Position numbers and translations under genes: made by a program. A stretch of DNA of 60,000 nucleotides from contig NC_092564.1 in NCBI RefSeq assembly GCF_037975245.1, positions 11,930,484 through 11,990,483 on the forward strand, written 5' to 3'. Below, one piece after another: positions 23,183 through 35,600 of the stretch. The stretch is from Apostichopus japonicus. Taxonomy: Eukaryota > Echinodermata > Holothuroidea > Aspidochirotida > Stichopodidae. How positions within the stretch are numbered: position 1 is the first letter of the stretch; every line of letters starts with the position of its first letter. The notes below the pieces were generated by a model that was given only the letters and a program-made list of their open reading frames with translations, was not told the DNA's origin and did not search any database.

Positions 23183-24899
23183 AGTACAAGATCTTTGCCA
23201 GTGTTTTTTATGTATAGGGGTGAATTATTGCGCCTGATAGGACCCATGGGCCACCAATGATGACTCCTGTCGTAGCTGTAAGTTTCTATACCACAGAGAT
23301 ATACAAGGGCTTCCACTTTTCTCCATGTTTTACTTACACTGCTGTTTGTTAGAAGCTAGGATGGAGAGCATGACTTCACTGTCCATTTACAGTTATGGTA
23401 TTCCTTACCTACCTGTCTGTACACAATGACAGCACTCTTACTTGTCATGTCCAGAGTCGTCTGCTGATGACCTGGTGTGACTAACAATATAGCCAAGTTA
23501 TTGGTAGTGGAGAATGTAAGCAAATTAATAGCACAGTTGTTGAAGCATCAGATATGTAAGCCTGAAATTATTTGCTTTGAATCTTATTGTGACTGACGTT
23601 GTCTTCATGCTGATATGGCAGAGAAAGTCCTTAAAATAAAAATCTAAATCTTGTCATCGTACAGTGGCAAGCACCATACCTCCCTTAAAAACACATAAGT
23701 AAAAAGACGTTTAATTTTTTCCCCTTCTATAACTTGACAGCTCACAGTCGATTTAATACAAGACATTTTACTTATTTCCAAAATTGGGTAGTTCAGAAAG
23801 TTGAAGGTCATTTAAATTTAAATTATCTGGTCAACAAACATGACAATCATCTCTGAAGTTTGTCTGTTGCATTGACCAATGAAAGTGTTCCGTCTTCCTT
23901 TGACGGAGTAATAGACTTGGAAGTAGCCTGGATGAAGTGAGTGCTGGTTGCTATTTTTCAATGTCCCAGCTAATATATGTCATTTTGTCAAGATTTATCA
24001 CATTAATGCTCTACACCGATGGACCTCAAATACTGATTGTAACAATCCGTGATTTGCTGGTCGGAAAGATATCAATTTCTAAATCAAGATTGTCATTTAG
24101 AGGTATTGTCAGTCGATGCCCACCGCCTCCAGCCAGCCTGCCTATAATAAATGACTGCTAGTGAATCTTATCTCAAAACAGGAAACACTGTCATGTTTGT
24201 TTGCCAATTAAGAGAGAGAAAAACGTCCCAGAAATAACACAAAGTAACGTTGTGATTGATATATCACTTGGACTTGGTTTTTGTTATTGTTGGCTAGGCT
24301 TATATAGTATATTGTTGGATAGGTTTGTTTCATAATGTTAAAAGAGAGATGAATATATTTTATATAAGAAAGAAAAAAAACATGCAGGGGGAGATATAAT
24401 TAATGACTCAGATGCCTCAACTCAAAAGAATTGATGGGAGTGAGTATATCAAGAGTAACATAATTTATTGTAAATCTATTGATTAAAATGAAATAACAAA
24501 CAAATTGGTGCATTGTCTTCTGTGGTGATATTTTGTATGTTACATTATACTTGAAACACATCACATATATGATAACAAAATATTATCAGATATATCATCA
24601 TTATTTGGTCAATTATTTTTTTTTCTGAAGACATGATTATCATTTGAATTATTGAATTATACTGTAAAGTACTTGTTGATTCATTAGAAATGTATTCACT
24701 TGGATCCAGGAAGTCATTTGTATGATATTCATTGGTGTCACACTTTGTACAAATTAAGGCGATGGTTAACGAGATGTGGGGCACACAGAGTTTGAGATGA
24801 AATAAGTGGGAGCCTTTTGAAATTCGGTTACCTCTTGTGAAGGTCTGTTCTGAAACATTTCATTGAATAGATGAGTTAACTTTGTAAGATTGATTACCT

Positions 24900-25140
24900 T
24901 CAATATAAGTTTTGTTTTAACAAGGTAAACATTTCATGAATTGAGTATTGAATGTTTTTCAAACTTTAAAGACAACATAGTGGGACTAACAGCCAGAAAT
25001 TTTAACAAAATAAATATTTTATGTATTGAATATTTAATGTTTTTCAAAACTTTAAACACAACACATTGGGAATAACAGCCAGAAATATTAAGAAATAACT
25101 GTTTGATGAATTGAATGTTATTAAAACTTTAAAGACATTG
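24900..25140. repeat. Diverged tandem repeat, about 2.5 copies of about 95 bp
   Basis: GAATGTTTTTCAAACTTTAA, GACAACATAGTGGGA and CTAACAGCCAGAAAT recur three times with substitutions and indels. Confidence 0.7.
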
Positions 25141-26900
25141 ATTTCATCTGAACCAAAACAATAACAAAGAACAAGACACCTTTGTTTTGGTCTAACATTC
25201 TTATTTGCTTAATCTCTGCAAATGGCCAAACTTTTTGGTAAAAAAGTCCTTTGCTATGATTTGTGTGATTATTTTACTATGTAATAGTAGCAACAAGATT
25301 GTAGAGTGACAAATCAGTTAAGTCGGGTTCATTATGTTTGTATGTACCTGTATGTATGAATGTATTTTAGAACCTCCTGCAAGCAGGAACTCGCGAAGAA
25401 ACCATCATTGGTTTATCAAAGCCGCAAGCTAACTGAAGTCAGTCTCTTAGATTCATATTTAACGTCTGTGATTGTGAATGGTCAATTGTCAACAACTCTG
25501 TAACTGGACATATACTGATCTTGGAGTGACTTGAACTCGGGACCTTATTATGGAATGCTTTCACATTGTAACTTTGAATTTCAAGTTTGTTTAACTTTAC
25601 AGATAAATCAAAGGGACCAAAAGTCACAGTTTGGTTTGTACTTTTGGGGGAGTAAATTTATTTATCTATTTTGACAATATCAACATTGAGTTAAAATGTG
25701 ATTTCAGAAATGTTGATAAAACACATCGATACTGGACAGCAAGAGCTGCCCATCAATGGAACTGCAGTGTTAATATTCCAGTGTATCGATTATAATTATG
25801 ACCATTACAAGTAGTTGATATATTCTGTTGCTACGGAAGAAGTAAGTCATTTCAAAGCTATTAATAGATGTTTTCATCATTCATGTGGAATTAATTCGAG
25901 TTACAGAACCCATTTGAATGCAGTAAAATAGTTTATCAAATCCTTTGTAGATTATCATACTTTCATTGGATCTGCTCATCCTTCCTTCTTTACCAAATGT
26001 TTGCTCCGTGCTTTTTTCTTCATCAATACTGATCAGTTTCCAGTTTAGGTTGCATTAAATTGAGACATCTCTTCTGTACCTCCATATATATGTAGGGAAG
26101 GTAGCTATTTAAAGTATCCTCTTCTAAAATGTGATGATTTTGTAAGAGATACCAAAAATGTCACAAATTCACATCAGTGTTAGCTCGTATCAGTCAAGTC
26201 ATTTGTATGCTGCTAGATATATATTGTATGGATACTGTCGAACCAAAAAAAGTATTTGCACGTTCTATCAATTTCTAGTTATTTTTGAGAGAGAAAAAGA
26301 ACGAAAAAGTATGTTAGAATGTGTACAACTTAAATGTGCATCGTCTGTCATTGTTTGTGCCAATTTTCATCTTTTTTTGACTTTGGATGCCTTGTTTATT
26401 TCTTCTTGTTTTTTTTTCTTAAACACGTTATCTGTACGTGAATGGTCGCTACATAACTTAATGTTATGTTACAAGTAAGACGTGATAGTTTCAAACATTA
26501 TGTCGGAAGGTAGGAGAAGTAGAAGAATAGGTGCTTTGCATTGATTTTTATGTATTAGTTAGGTGGAAACATTTAACCAGTCTATTAGGAAGATGATGCA
26601 TGTAAGTCTGTGTGTGTGGTTTGAATACCAAAATGGATGTAACTATTCCAAAACTAACTAAACGGACAACGTTATAACAGTAAGTGTTTATAATATCATA
26701 ATATTATATCTGTGTGAGTGAAAAAATTTTTTTATACAATACATTGACAATAAGTTGAAATATTAATTGAAATGTAAAAGATGACAATAAATTAACTTGC
26801 CAATATACATTGTCTTTTGTCTATTTTTTTATTAGCACCCTTTTGTCATTGTGTAGTGACGATTGTACGAAGGCTTGTCCTAAATTGATGTTAAAATCCA

Positions 26901-27683
26901 TTCGGAAACTGGATAGCCCAGTTGGACTGTATAGCCCTGCGTACTTGTGTTAGATTATACGGTTAACAGCATCGAGTTTTTATTATGGTCATCCTCCTCC
27001 CCCCCCCCCCCCCATCCGCCATTTTGTTCTTTCCTTACTGTCAGCTATATTCCAGTAGCACTCGCGGACGTGTATATCAGCTCTACCTTGATGTTAGTAA
27101 CCCATACAATGACTTGTCAGTTTATTTTTACTTCTCTCGTTGTACATCACCGTATTCAAAACACATAGCATCGTCCTCTACCGTTGACCGGGCCCATTCC
27201 GGTCTACCGCCCCTTAAAATGGCGAAAGTCGATATTTTAAAAAAAGTAGATGTTTTTTTTCCCCATTATTTACACAAAATGAAGAGAAGTGTCTTCCTTG
27301 CTCAACTAAATTCTTAGAAGTGAATGCCACTCTCGCTGAGCACCTTGCCAACAAAATAAGTTTGAATGAACCCATTGTTCTTTTGGCCATGCTAAAGTTT
27401 TGCGCTAATTTTGGAAAATGAGAGAAGAGTATTTCGAAGAATGGCATTTTCGGACAGAATTTTTACAGCCGATTTTCTGTAGTTTTACTTCTTTTTCAAA
27501 TTCCATTTCTCTGAGTTTAAGCTCTCTCTCCTTAAGGGCATCTGGTTTCCTTTCCGTTAAACAGAGAAGATTCCCAAGAATCTGATTCTCCTAAAAGGTT
27601 TTCATCCACTAAATATTCCGCCACAGTTTCTTGATATCCTCCTTCCCCTTGTTTGTTTTAATTATATTTTAAAATGTTTCGCA
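26901..27683. other. Intergenic DNA
   Basis: Contains a C run (about 26998-27013) and small ORFs without recognisable similarity. Nothing can be assigned. Confidence 0.4.
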
Positions 27684-28054
27684 CAGTGGCGTAGGAAGGA
27701 ACTTTTGAGTGGGGGGGGGGGCTGAAGACTGTTGGCCGGCCTGGGGGAGGGGTCTAAGGGGAGGGGGTGTCCCGCTCCCCTTTGGATTTTTTTTGCATTT
27801 CCAGGTGGCCTCAGATGCAATTTGGTGCAATATAGCATACTTCAACCCACCCACTCCATTTTGTATATAATTTTGCATTTTCACCTGGCCTTAGATGCAA
27901 TTTGGTGCTCCAAATGAGATTTTTTTCTCATTTGGAAATGAAAAAGGGGTTTTCTGACTTGCGAAGCGGGGGGGCGGAATGATACTTCCGCCCCTCCACA
28001 TTTTTCACTGGGGGGCTGGCGCCCCCCCCAGCCCCCCCGGTTCCTACGCCCTTG
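27684..28054. mobile_element. hAT-type MITE with perfect 8-bp target duplication
   Basis: The left end CAGTGGCGTAGGAA and right end TTCCTACGCCCTTG (inverse CAAGGGCGTAGGAA) are terminal inverted repeats with two mismatches. GTTTCGCA flanks both sides exactly (27676-27683 and 28055-28062). The 371-bp interior has long G and C runs and no transposase. The TIR style and 8-bp duplication fit the hAT superfamily. Confidence 0.9.
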
Positions 28055-28214
28055 GTTTCGCAACCTGAGCAAATTCAGAATTAATATCAGATATTAAGTG
28101 TTAAGAGGGCAGACGTCATAAACTTTGTCAAATCGATAGACATTTTGAATGTGGAGATATAAATTTGATACTGTAAATGATCAAATGAAAGATTTTAGGC
28201 TTTATCTTTCCCAG

Positions 28215-28271
28215 ACGGGCCACCGATTATGTTACGTGACCACAACACATCAGAAAGACATTAAGAAGGAT
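28215..28271 (+). other. Exon-like 57-nt segment, unassigned
   Basis: The pyrimidine tract TTTATCTTTCCCAG precedes, and a strong donor GTAAGT follows. The segment is open in frame (TGHRLCYVTTTHQKDIKKD). The protein was not recognised and no neighbouring exon was found, so it may be chance. Confidence 0.2.
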
Positions 28272-29407
28272 GTAAGTGTTGTTTTTGTTTATAAAAAGAA
28301 TTAAATACATTTAACAACGAACATTGATACAAATAAACAGGAATATTCTTAAACTATTTAGCGTGTGTATTACGGTATTTTAAATCTTACTTGTAGGGAG
28401 GGGTATTGGGAGTAACTGACCTGCGCTGTTTCATTGCGTCGGCTGGAGTTAGCGGTAACGAATCAGAGGAAACTAGGCAAGTTCCTCGCGAAAAGCGTTT
28501 AAACAATGTCCCAAGCAAAGCCGGTTAACGAGAAATAATTCCACAGCCTAATGTGAGTCCAAGTCCAAATTAACTTCCCAATTTCCTTAGTCGTCATTAG
28601 AGATGAGTAAATGGAGCGGTAAGTTCAACCAGAGATAAAGATACTACAGCTTGGAAATTTGATGCATTTCTTCAAAGTAGTAGTTTGAAGAGACTGGCAA
28701 TGAAATCACAGACGCAGCATCCATCATGCAAGAGACAAACGGAACAGAGAGAACTTGCGTCTCCAACGTGGTTTTAATAAACGAAATCCATAAATTCCTC
28801 GCAGTATTGTCTTTGACGCACAGACACACCTGATAATGCCATCATAGTTTAATCCAATAGTTGATTGAATGGTCAGCTCACGTAACAGTATCAATTGAAT
28901 ATTTAAATTTCACCTTATGAGTGAAATAGAAAGGTATAAAGATAGATATCATCTTCTTTTTTCCTCTCAAGTTCTGCCCCCTCCCCCCCCCCCTTAATTA
29001 AACAGTCAAGTTTTGTCGTCCATAATCCACTGATTTGAAACGACGCTCATCCCCGCAGTTCTGTCACGCTGGTATTGCACGGTCAATTAATCCATCAAAG
29101 TTCCTTCGTGGCCTTGGCCATAGTTCAATCGACCCTAGCACGTGATTTCAACAGTCCTGCAGGCCCACTGAATAGTGCAATCTATCGTCTGTAATAGTAT
29201 GTTGTGTAACTGTTATGTATAGGACTATATTGTAGCACGACCTTGTTAACCCTGTCGAAATTGGGGGAGGGGTGGTGGGTGGAGCGGTTATTCAAAGTGC
29301 TATTCCATTTACAACATGCATATTCCGAGATCGTTAGACAGTAAAATTTGAAAGCTTAGGAAGTTCCTACGCCCAAGTTACAGTAAATTACCATCGATCA
29401 TAGACTA
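28272..29407. other. Intergenic DNA
   Basis: No gene, RNA or repeat was recognised, apart from a C-rich run near 28978-28993. Confidence 0.4.
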
Positions 29408-29700
29408 CCAGGCGCGTATTCAGGGGGCGTTGGGGGCGCCCCCCCCCCGGGTAAGAAAAAGAGGAGAGCAAAAAAGAGAAGAAAATAGGAAACAAGAGAC
29501 GAAAAAAGAGGAGGAGGAGAGGAAGGAAGGGAAAAGAAAAAGAAGAAAAAGAGAAAAAGGAGAAAAGGAGGGAGTTAAAGTAAAACGCCAAGACACCAGG
29601 AAGAGAAAGAGGAACAGTGACATCATCACAACGCTTATCCCTTTTATATACACAGGTTAGCCAGTGACGGATAAATGATTTTGTAAGGGGCGTGTGACTC
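29408..29700. mobile_element. GC-ended repeat with long polypurine tract, copy 1
   Basis: It starts AGGCGCGTATTCAGGGGGCG, followed by about 125 nt that are almost purely A and G (29453-29580). It then has GAACAGTGACATCATC and ends near GCCAGTGACGGAT and AAGGGGCGTG. The same order of blocks is found at 58.60-58.88 kb. Probably a MITE or a dispersed repeat. Ends of this type (GCGTATCCAGGGGG) are common in animal hAT-like elements. Confidence 0.7.
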
Positions 29701-30035
29701 ACCCCTATCTCGTATGTTATGTATTGTACGTTTAGTGTCAACCGGTATAGCATTTCAAATTGCACTTTGGACCCTCAAGGAATGAAAAAAAGATAACTCG
29801 TTTTAAGTGCATTCCAATTAATGGCCGCATGTCCATGGCCAAATTCTGTAGGAATGTTTTCACAATTTTAGACGGTAACTTTAAATGACTTCCGAATTCA
29901 TTGATATGTCAGCCTATTTAACACTTTAACTTGCGCAATTCACTTACGAAATTTTAGCCTAAACATAGGGGAAATTTGCAATGTGGCAATTATTTGAACA
30001 CAATTGTATAAAGCGACAGCACCTTTCCAGGGCTG
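29701..30035. other. Intergenic DNA
   Basis: Nothing was recognised. Confidence 0.4.
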
Positions 30036-30180
30036 TAGCAGCGCTGTAGCAGGCACTGTAGCAGGCACTGTAGCAGGCACTGTAGCAGGCACTGTAGCAG
30101 GCACTGTAGCAGGCACTGTAGCAGGCACTGTAGCAGGCACTGTAGCAGGCACTGTAGCAGGCATGTAGCAGGCACTGTCA
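30036..30180. repeat. 12-bp minisatellite, about 11 copies
   Basis: The unit GCACTGTAGCAG is repeated almost perfectly. A slightly shortened unit lies near 30163. Because 12 is divisible by three, it stays open on the minus strand as an ATVP repeat, but nothing suggests that it is translated. Confidence 0.95.
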
Positions 30181-30339
30181 TAAATGCTCAACTGAAGCTT
30201 ACAGCCGGACAAACAATCAAATTAATAAACCATCCCCTAGGCCTACCATGCATTAATGGCACATGCAATAACGTCCAAGCATTGAACAATATCACTTAGG
30301 CTCTCGTTTTGATAAATTTGCTGGATAATGATTGTGCAT

Positions 30340-31480
30340 TAGTCATTTGTTTTGGTCAAATACTCTTTGGACCATATAATACTGACTATGGGACTCTACA
30401 ATTATGTCCTTAGAATTCATATGACCTATTGGTTGGGTGGTCCCCATGCGTGCTGGTTTTAATTATGGCCTTACGTATTTTTTTGTTAGGTCCCGTTACA
30501 TTCATTTATGAAGTGATAATTTAGTGGTCAGTTTAATTGGTCAAGCACTCTTTGGACCGGGCAAGACGCATTATGGTACCCTTCTACAATGTCTTTAGAA
30601 TTCATATGACCCATTGGTTGGGTGGTCCAAGGCGTGCTGCTGGTCTTGACTGGGGCCTAAAGATTTTTGCAGGTCCATTTACATTCATTAACAAATTGAT
30701 GATTTAGTGGTCAGTTTAATTGGTCAAGCACTCTTTGGACCAGGCAAGACGCATTATGGTACCCTTCTACATTGTCATTAGAGTTCATATGACCCATTCT
30801 TTAGGAGGTCTAAGGCGTGCTGCATGGATGAGGGCCCAAAGATTTTTCGTGGTCCCGTTACACTCATTAAAGAAGTAATGATTTAGTGGTCATTTAAATT
30901 GTTCAAGCACTCTTTGGACCGGGCAAGCCGCATGATGGTACTCTTCTACAATGTCTTTAGAGTTCATGTTAACCATCGGTTTGGTGATCCAAGGCGTGCT
31001 GCATGGATAAGGGCCCAAAGCTTTTTCGTGGTCCCGTTACACTCATTAGAGAAGTAATGATTTAGTGTTCATGGACCGGCCATGACGCATTATGGTACCC
31101 TTCTACAATGTCTTTAAAGTTCCTATGACCCATTGGTTGGGTGGTCCAAGGCGTGCTGGTTTTGATTAGGGCCCAAATGTTTTTATTTCAGTTCCCGTTA
31201 CATTCATTTAAAAAAATTGTTAATTTAGTGGTCATTTTAATTGGTCAAGTACTCTTTGGACGCATTATAGTATCCTTCTACAATGTGTTAAGAATTCATA
31301 TGACCCATTGGTTAGGTGGTCCAAGGCGTGCTAGTCTTGATATAGGGCCTACAGTGATTTCTTCAGGTCCTGGTACATTAATTTAGAAACTGATGAAGTA
31401 GTGGTCATTTTAGTTGGCTAAGAACTATTTGGACCGGGCAAGATGCATTATAGTACCCTTCTACATAGTCATTAGAGTTC
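30340..31480. repeat. Satellite-like tandem repeat, about 180-bp unit, about 6 copies
   Basis: Blocks TGGTCAAGCACTCTTTGGAC, ATTATGGTACCCTTCTAC, TCATATGACCCATTGGTTGG, GTGGTCCAAGGCGTGCTG and ATGATTTAGTGGTCA recur in this order every 160-190 bp. The copies differ by substitutions and indels, and at least one is shortened (about 31.06 kb). Confidence 0.85.
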
Positions 31481-34400
31481 ATATGACTAAACCTCTTTCC
31501 ACGACCAAATGTTGAACATCTTGTAAGCAAGCTTTTGTCTTGCCAGAGGTGTTACGTCGATACCATTGTCGAATACGTAACTGAATAGGTAGCAGTTACT
31601 CATTCGCGAATATCGAACGAGGAACGTGGAATAAGTATCTAACTTCACATCGGTCAAAGTTTAAGCTAAGGAGCGCGAATTATGATCTGTATATAAAGCT
31701 CACGAAAGGTTGCACGAGCAGTTCGCTTCCTGGCAGCCGTTGGCTAACAATTCATACGTAATTGTAATTTGTAGCCTATTCTGTACGGGTAGTAACTGCC
31801 AAAGAATTTGAATGGCGAAGGTTGTTCATTAGTTTTGTGGAGCAAGTTAGTACTTCACATTGTTTGAGTCAGCGAGCGTGAGAAATTAGGCTAGCCTATC
31901 ATATAATAGTATAGCTTAGGCCTAACAATAGGCTGGCTCACGTAGCTAGCGGCGTCTATAGTAAGTTGGAATGCTAACCTAGGCCTAATATGATATTCAC
32001 TAGACAATTTACGTAAGTAAAGTAAGTCACTTTATTTCTTCCGACAAAAAACTAGACCTAGCTGTTTGGGCCTAATTACTTTCTGGTTAAGGCTAGTACA
32101 GTTAGGGTAGCCTAGGCCTAACTTAATTAATTGTCTTTAAATTCCTACCAGACTAAGTAGCCTACCATAGCCTAGGCTATGCCATCTAGCACTTAACAGT
32201 AACACATTCTCAAGAAACTAACTCGCAACCGGACAAATTAGCTTAGGATGAAAGCTCTCTCTCATTGCTTTTTTTCCCCATCATGACAGGCCGGCTCCTG
32301 TTAGATATTTAATTATTTTTATAGGGTTGAAACAAACGTTTTTCAGGGGAGGAAAGAAAGACAGCTTGGCTGTGGAAAGAATTCATTTAGGTAGTGAAGC
32401 AACGGTATGTGGTAAATGTATCTTAAGATTTAAGAGAGTTTGGTGAAAGAAAGGAACATATTTCAAAGAGACACAAGTTGTAGTAATTGAAGAAACTGGT
32501 AAATGGGAAAACATTTTAAGGGGAGGAACAAAGGAAGGCATATACCTATACTATAGGCTAAAGAGTAAAGTTTCTATGTTATTTCATTCCATAATGAATG
32601 CCATACAACCCATAACCACTATGGATTCCACACATGTTAATTACCCCATGTTCGCATACAAACAAACGGGCCTCTTCACAAACACTTTTCATCTTTCAAT
32701 CACTGAACAGTGACACAAGTTCAGTAAGGTACCTGGTCACATTTTTTATTTTCCTTCATACTATCATAACTTTCTTTAGCTTACTCTACAAAGAGAATAT
32801 GCCGTATGAGCCTACAGAACAACAGTCTTCTCCAATGAAAATAGTATGTTAGTTTCCTTAACCATGTTATTTTTCACCCTTAACGTTACCTTTCTCTCTT
32901 AAATCTTTCCCTACAGTTTTTCCACTTACAACATCTATTCTTTCCACATAGTCTAGCCAATATTCCTCCCATGAAAAACCATAGTTAACTCCCCTGAAAA
33001 ATGTTTTCTCATGAAAACGTACTTGACTCCCCTATGATGTAGGGAAAGTAAGTTACTCAACTTTTTAGTGGGAGGAAAATAACATTGTTAGGGGAGAGAA
33101 CAAATTGCCCCAGGCTAGGCCTACCACCAAAGCGGAGGCTACAGGTACAGTAGATAGAGATCAGGACGAACTACCTTATCCTGGGCTTGTTATACAAGCA
33201 AAGGTACTGTACTTTGTAAAATGAAATTCTCAAGCAATTAGGCCTAGCTCTGTGGTCTAATTGATGTTGGTGATGGTTCAAATATGGAGAAAACTCTATA
33301 TATATGCAAGCTGATTTTACCTAGCGTAGGCAACTAAATTGATATACATGTATTAATTTGATCAACTAGCATAATTTTGACCTGAAGCTAGGCTTAACAG
33401 TATTGGTCCAACTCTCGGCATATCTTTATGAGTCCATAGACTTCTTTTGATGCCTAAGGCATGATTTTATAGTCGGCAGAACTGTTTCACTGAAACTTTG
33501 ATTATTATTAAACCGAATTCCGAAAAACTTTGCTAAGTCGACCTCTCATTGTTGAGTAATTGTCTTTAATTTGGTTTTTAATTTGAAAACATTGATTAAG
33601 TTGTGAGGAACACAACTCATGGTAACACATATTAAGAGTATTGAGAGATAAGTACAATATATAGTATCTCTGTCCTTGTTCAGTGATATAGAATATTATT
33701 ATGCAGGTGTTAGAAGTCATGGAAGCACATGAGGGTTTACCATGAATATACCAATATGTTGTAGGTACTTGTGTATAAGGCCGAAAAGCCAGTTTTCATC
33801 TTTGCTAAGTGTACGTTGTAGCTTAAGTGTCGCTCCTTATTTCACTTGTCAAGTTTCTTGTTTCAAGAATGATGTTTATTTTAAAAAAAAATTCAATTTT
33901 CCAGTTCTTCATGAATGTGCTTGCTAAGTTTGTTTTAACTAGTACATGCTCTCAAAAATTGTTTGGCTGATGAAATGTTCTCAAAATTGTGTTCAATTCA
34001 TTCCTTACTATTGGCTTGACCATTATAGTGAACAATGTACATCAAAGGAAGTTTTGGCATTTTGTGAAGTACTCCATATATAGGGAGCAATGTCTAGTAA
34101 GGTTCATTAATAAAGTCATATATTGCAAGTATTAAAAATAAACAGGCACTTAGTAACAAAAAGAGGTACAGTTTATTAGTGTTTGTAAACATTCATCGGA
34201 AAGGTACTGTATCTGCATACGCAAACTGGAAGATGATCTTATGTAAAACTACTAAAAAACTACTAAAATTTATTTCACACCATAGGTATATATATACATA
34301 TTGCTTTTATATTTGTCTTTACACCATTGCATTGGCCACACTGATTCACAAGAAGACTCCATGAACTGACTAACATCCTGCTGGAGGTCTGAAACATTGA

Positions 34401-34665
34401 AGATTCTGTAATGCTTCCGTTTAGGTATGCAGTTTACTATAGTAACACAGAAATATTTAAGCTCTGATATTCGTTTCGTTTATTTCTGCCGTTAAACCAC
34501 AATGATGTACATTTGTTTATACATAGTTATATCAATGAGGCAGCAGTCAGGGTTGTTTAGGTAGTCAGGGGGAGGGAGAAAGGGAGGGAGTGGATGAAAA
34601 TGAGTCTAGTTGCAATGTCTACAGTATCTGCTTTCCAATATATGAAATCTTCTTATCTTTTACAG
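31481..34665. other. Intergenic or intronic DNA rich in CCTAGGCC-type words
   Basis: Many short TAGGCCTA/CCTAGGC words occur at 31.88-32.2 kb and 33.1-33.3 kb. A CATTTTTCAGGGGAGG-like sequence occurs at about 32.34 kb and in inverse form near 32.99 kb. No exon could be supported. Confidence 0.4.
31689..31740 (+). promoter_or_regulatory. Possible TATA core promoter
   Basis: GTATATAAAGC at 31689-31699 sits in a locally GC-richer stretch about 30 bp before GCAGTTCGCTTCC. No coding exon clearly follows, so this is only a candidate. Confidence 0.2.
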
Positions 34666-34711
34666 TACTCTCTCAGGTGAAAGAAGAAGATGAAGAAAAT
34701 GTCAGAAAATT
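34666..34711 (+). other. Exon-like 46-nt segment
   Basis: A TTATCTTTTACAG acceptor and GTGAGT donor frame an open acidic stretch (LSQVKEEDEENVRKL). It lies directly before the ABCC fragment, but no ABCC or SRP68 match was recognised. Confidence 0.25.
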
Positions 34712-34774
34712 GTGAGTCTTGGATGTCTGTAATGAAGCTGGATCCTGTTTAGAACAAGTGTTTGAAAGACCATT

Positions 34775-34870
34775 AACTCCACCAAATACGAGAAGATACT
34801 TCAAGCCTGTCCTCTACAGAGAGATCTGGAAGTGTTATCTCGAGGTGATTTAACAGAAATTGGAGAAAAA
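34775..34870 (+). pseudogene. ABCC/MRP transporter exon fragment A (NBD1, before the signature)
   Basis: It encodes NSTKYEKILQACPLQRDLEV followed by LSRGDLTEIGEK, then a GTAAGA donor. This matches the MRP-family stretch between the Q-loop and the LSGGQ signature (family form: ACALxPDLEILPxGDxTEIGEKG). The 5' half of the same exon is not joined to it; it lies 2.7 kb downstream as fragment B. ABCC proteins export conjugated anions, but this piece cannot do so alone. Confidence 0.75.
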
Positions 34871-34969
34871 GTAAGATTCAAGGGAAACATCAGTGTGAGC
34901 CAGTATCATGAACATCAGTCAGCTTGTCCTCTCAACAGTTGATTGTTGCCAAGATCAGTGCTTAATGTA

Positions 34970-35600
34970 GGAGACACGGTGCCTAAGCCTGTTGGAACCA
35001 GTCGGTATTTGGTGTGGTGCGTTTTTGTGCTAAATGTACAAGACACGGTGCCGTAGCCTGTTGGGACCATTCAGTATTTGGTGTGGTCTGATTTTGTGTT
35101 AAATTTACGAGACACGCCTTAGCATGTTGAAACCAGTAAGTATTCGGTGTGGTCTTTTTTTGTGCTAATTGTATGAGACACGGTGCCTTAGACTGTTGGA
35201 ACCAGTCGGTATTTGGTGTGGTAAGTTTTGTGCTAAATGTACGAGACACAGTGCCTTAGCCTGTTGGAACCAGTCGGTATTTGATGTGGTCAGTTTTGTG
35301 CTAAATGTACGAGACACAGTGCCTTAGACTGTTGGAACCAGTCGGTATTTGGTGTGGTCAGTTTTTGTGCTAAATGTACGAGACACAGTGCCTTAGACTG
35401 TTGGAACCAGTCGGTATTTGGTAATTTCTTGTTTTTGTGCTAAATGTAAGAGACACGGTGCCTTAGACTGTTGGAACCAGTCGGTATTTGGTGTGTTCTT
35501 GTTTCTGTGCTAAATGTTCAAGACAAGGTTCCTTAGCCTGTTGGAACCAGTCGGTATTTGATGTGGTTTTTTTTTGTGCTAAATTACTATTCTTACAGAA
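34970..35600. repeat. About 62-bp minisatellite, about 9-10 copies
   Basis: The unit contains GAGACACAGTGCCTTAG, CTGTTGGAACCAGTCGGTAT, TTGGTGTGGT and TTTGTGCTAAATGTAC. Copies are well conserved here. Diverged copies continue at 35.6-35.8 kb and 37.05-38.45 kb, on both sides of the element at 35.8-37.0 kb. Confidence 0.9.

Larger units (their letters stand above)
22138..26900. other. 3' UTR and downstream non-coding DNA of the zinc transporter
   Basis: AT-rich, with no supported exon. The polyadenylation site is not certain: AATAAA-like signals occur at several places (for example near 23633 and 26784). Local repeats are listed separately. Pyrimidine/G-poor runs of C at 22.40-22.43 kb. Confidence 0.4.

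Noticed and set aside
29388-29765. Phe/Ser/Leu-rich or Lys/Glu/Arg-rich proteins at 29.4-29.7 and 58.5-58.9 kb
   Set aside because: These are the two strand readings of polypurine tracts inside a dispersed repeat.
30036-30180. CRISPR-like look, and an ATVP-repeat protein on the minus strand
   Set aside because: The units are contiguous without unique spacers, the genome is eukaryotic, and the open frame exists only because the 12-bp unit is divisible by three.
31689-31740. A firm promoter call for a new gene
   Set aside because: A TATA-like word is present, but no coding exon clearly follows, so it is kept only as a low-confidence candidate.
33121-33216. A possible exon (DQDELPYPGLVIQAK followed by GTACTG)
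   Set aside because: The donor is weak, no acceptor was identified and no protein family was recognised.
34983-35249. An 88-codon repetitive protein (TTPNTDWFQQ repeats) on the minus strand
   Set aside because: It is a reading of the 62-bp minisatellite. Copies beyond it are out of frame, so it is not a maintained gene.
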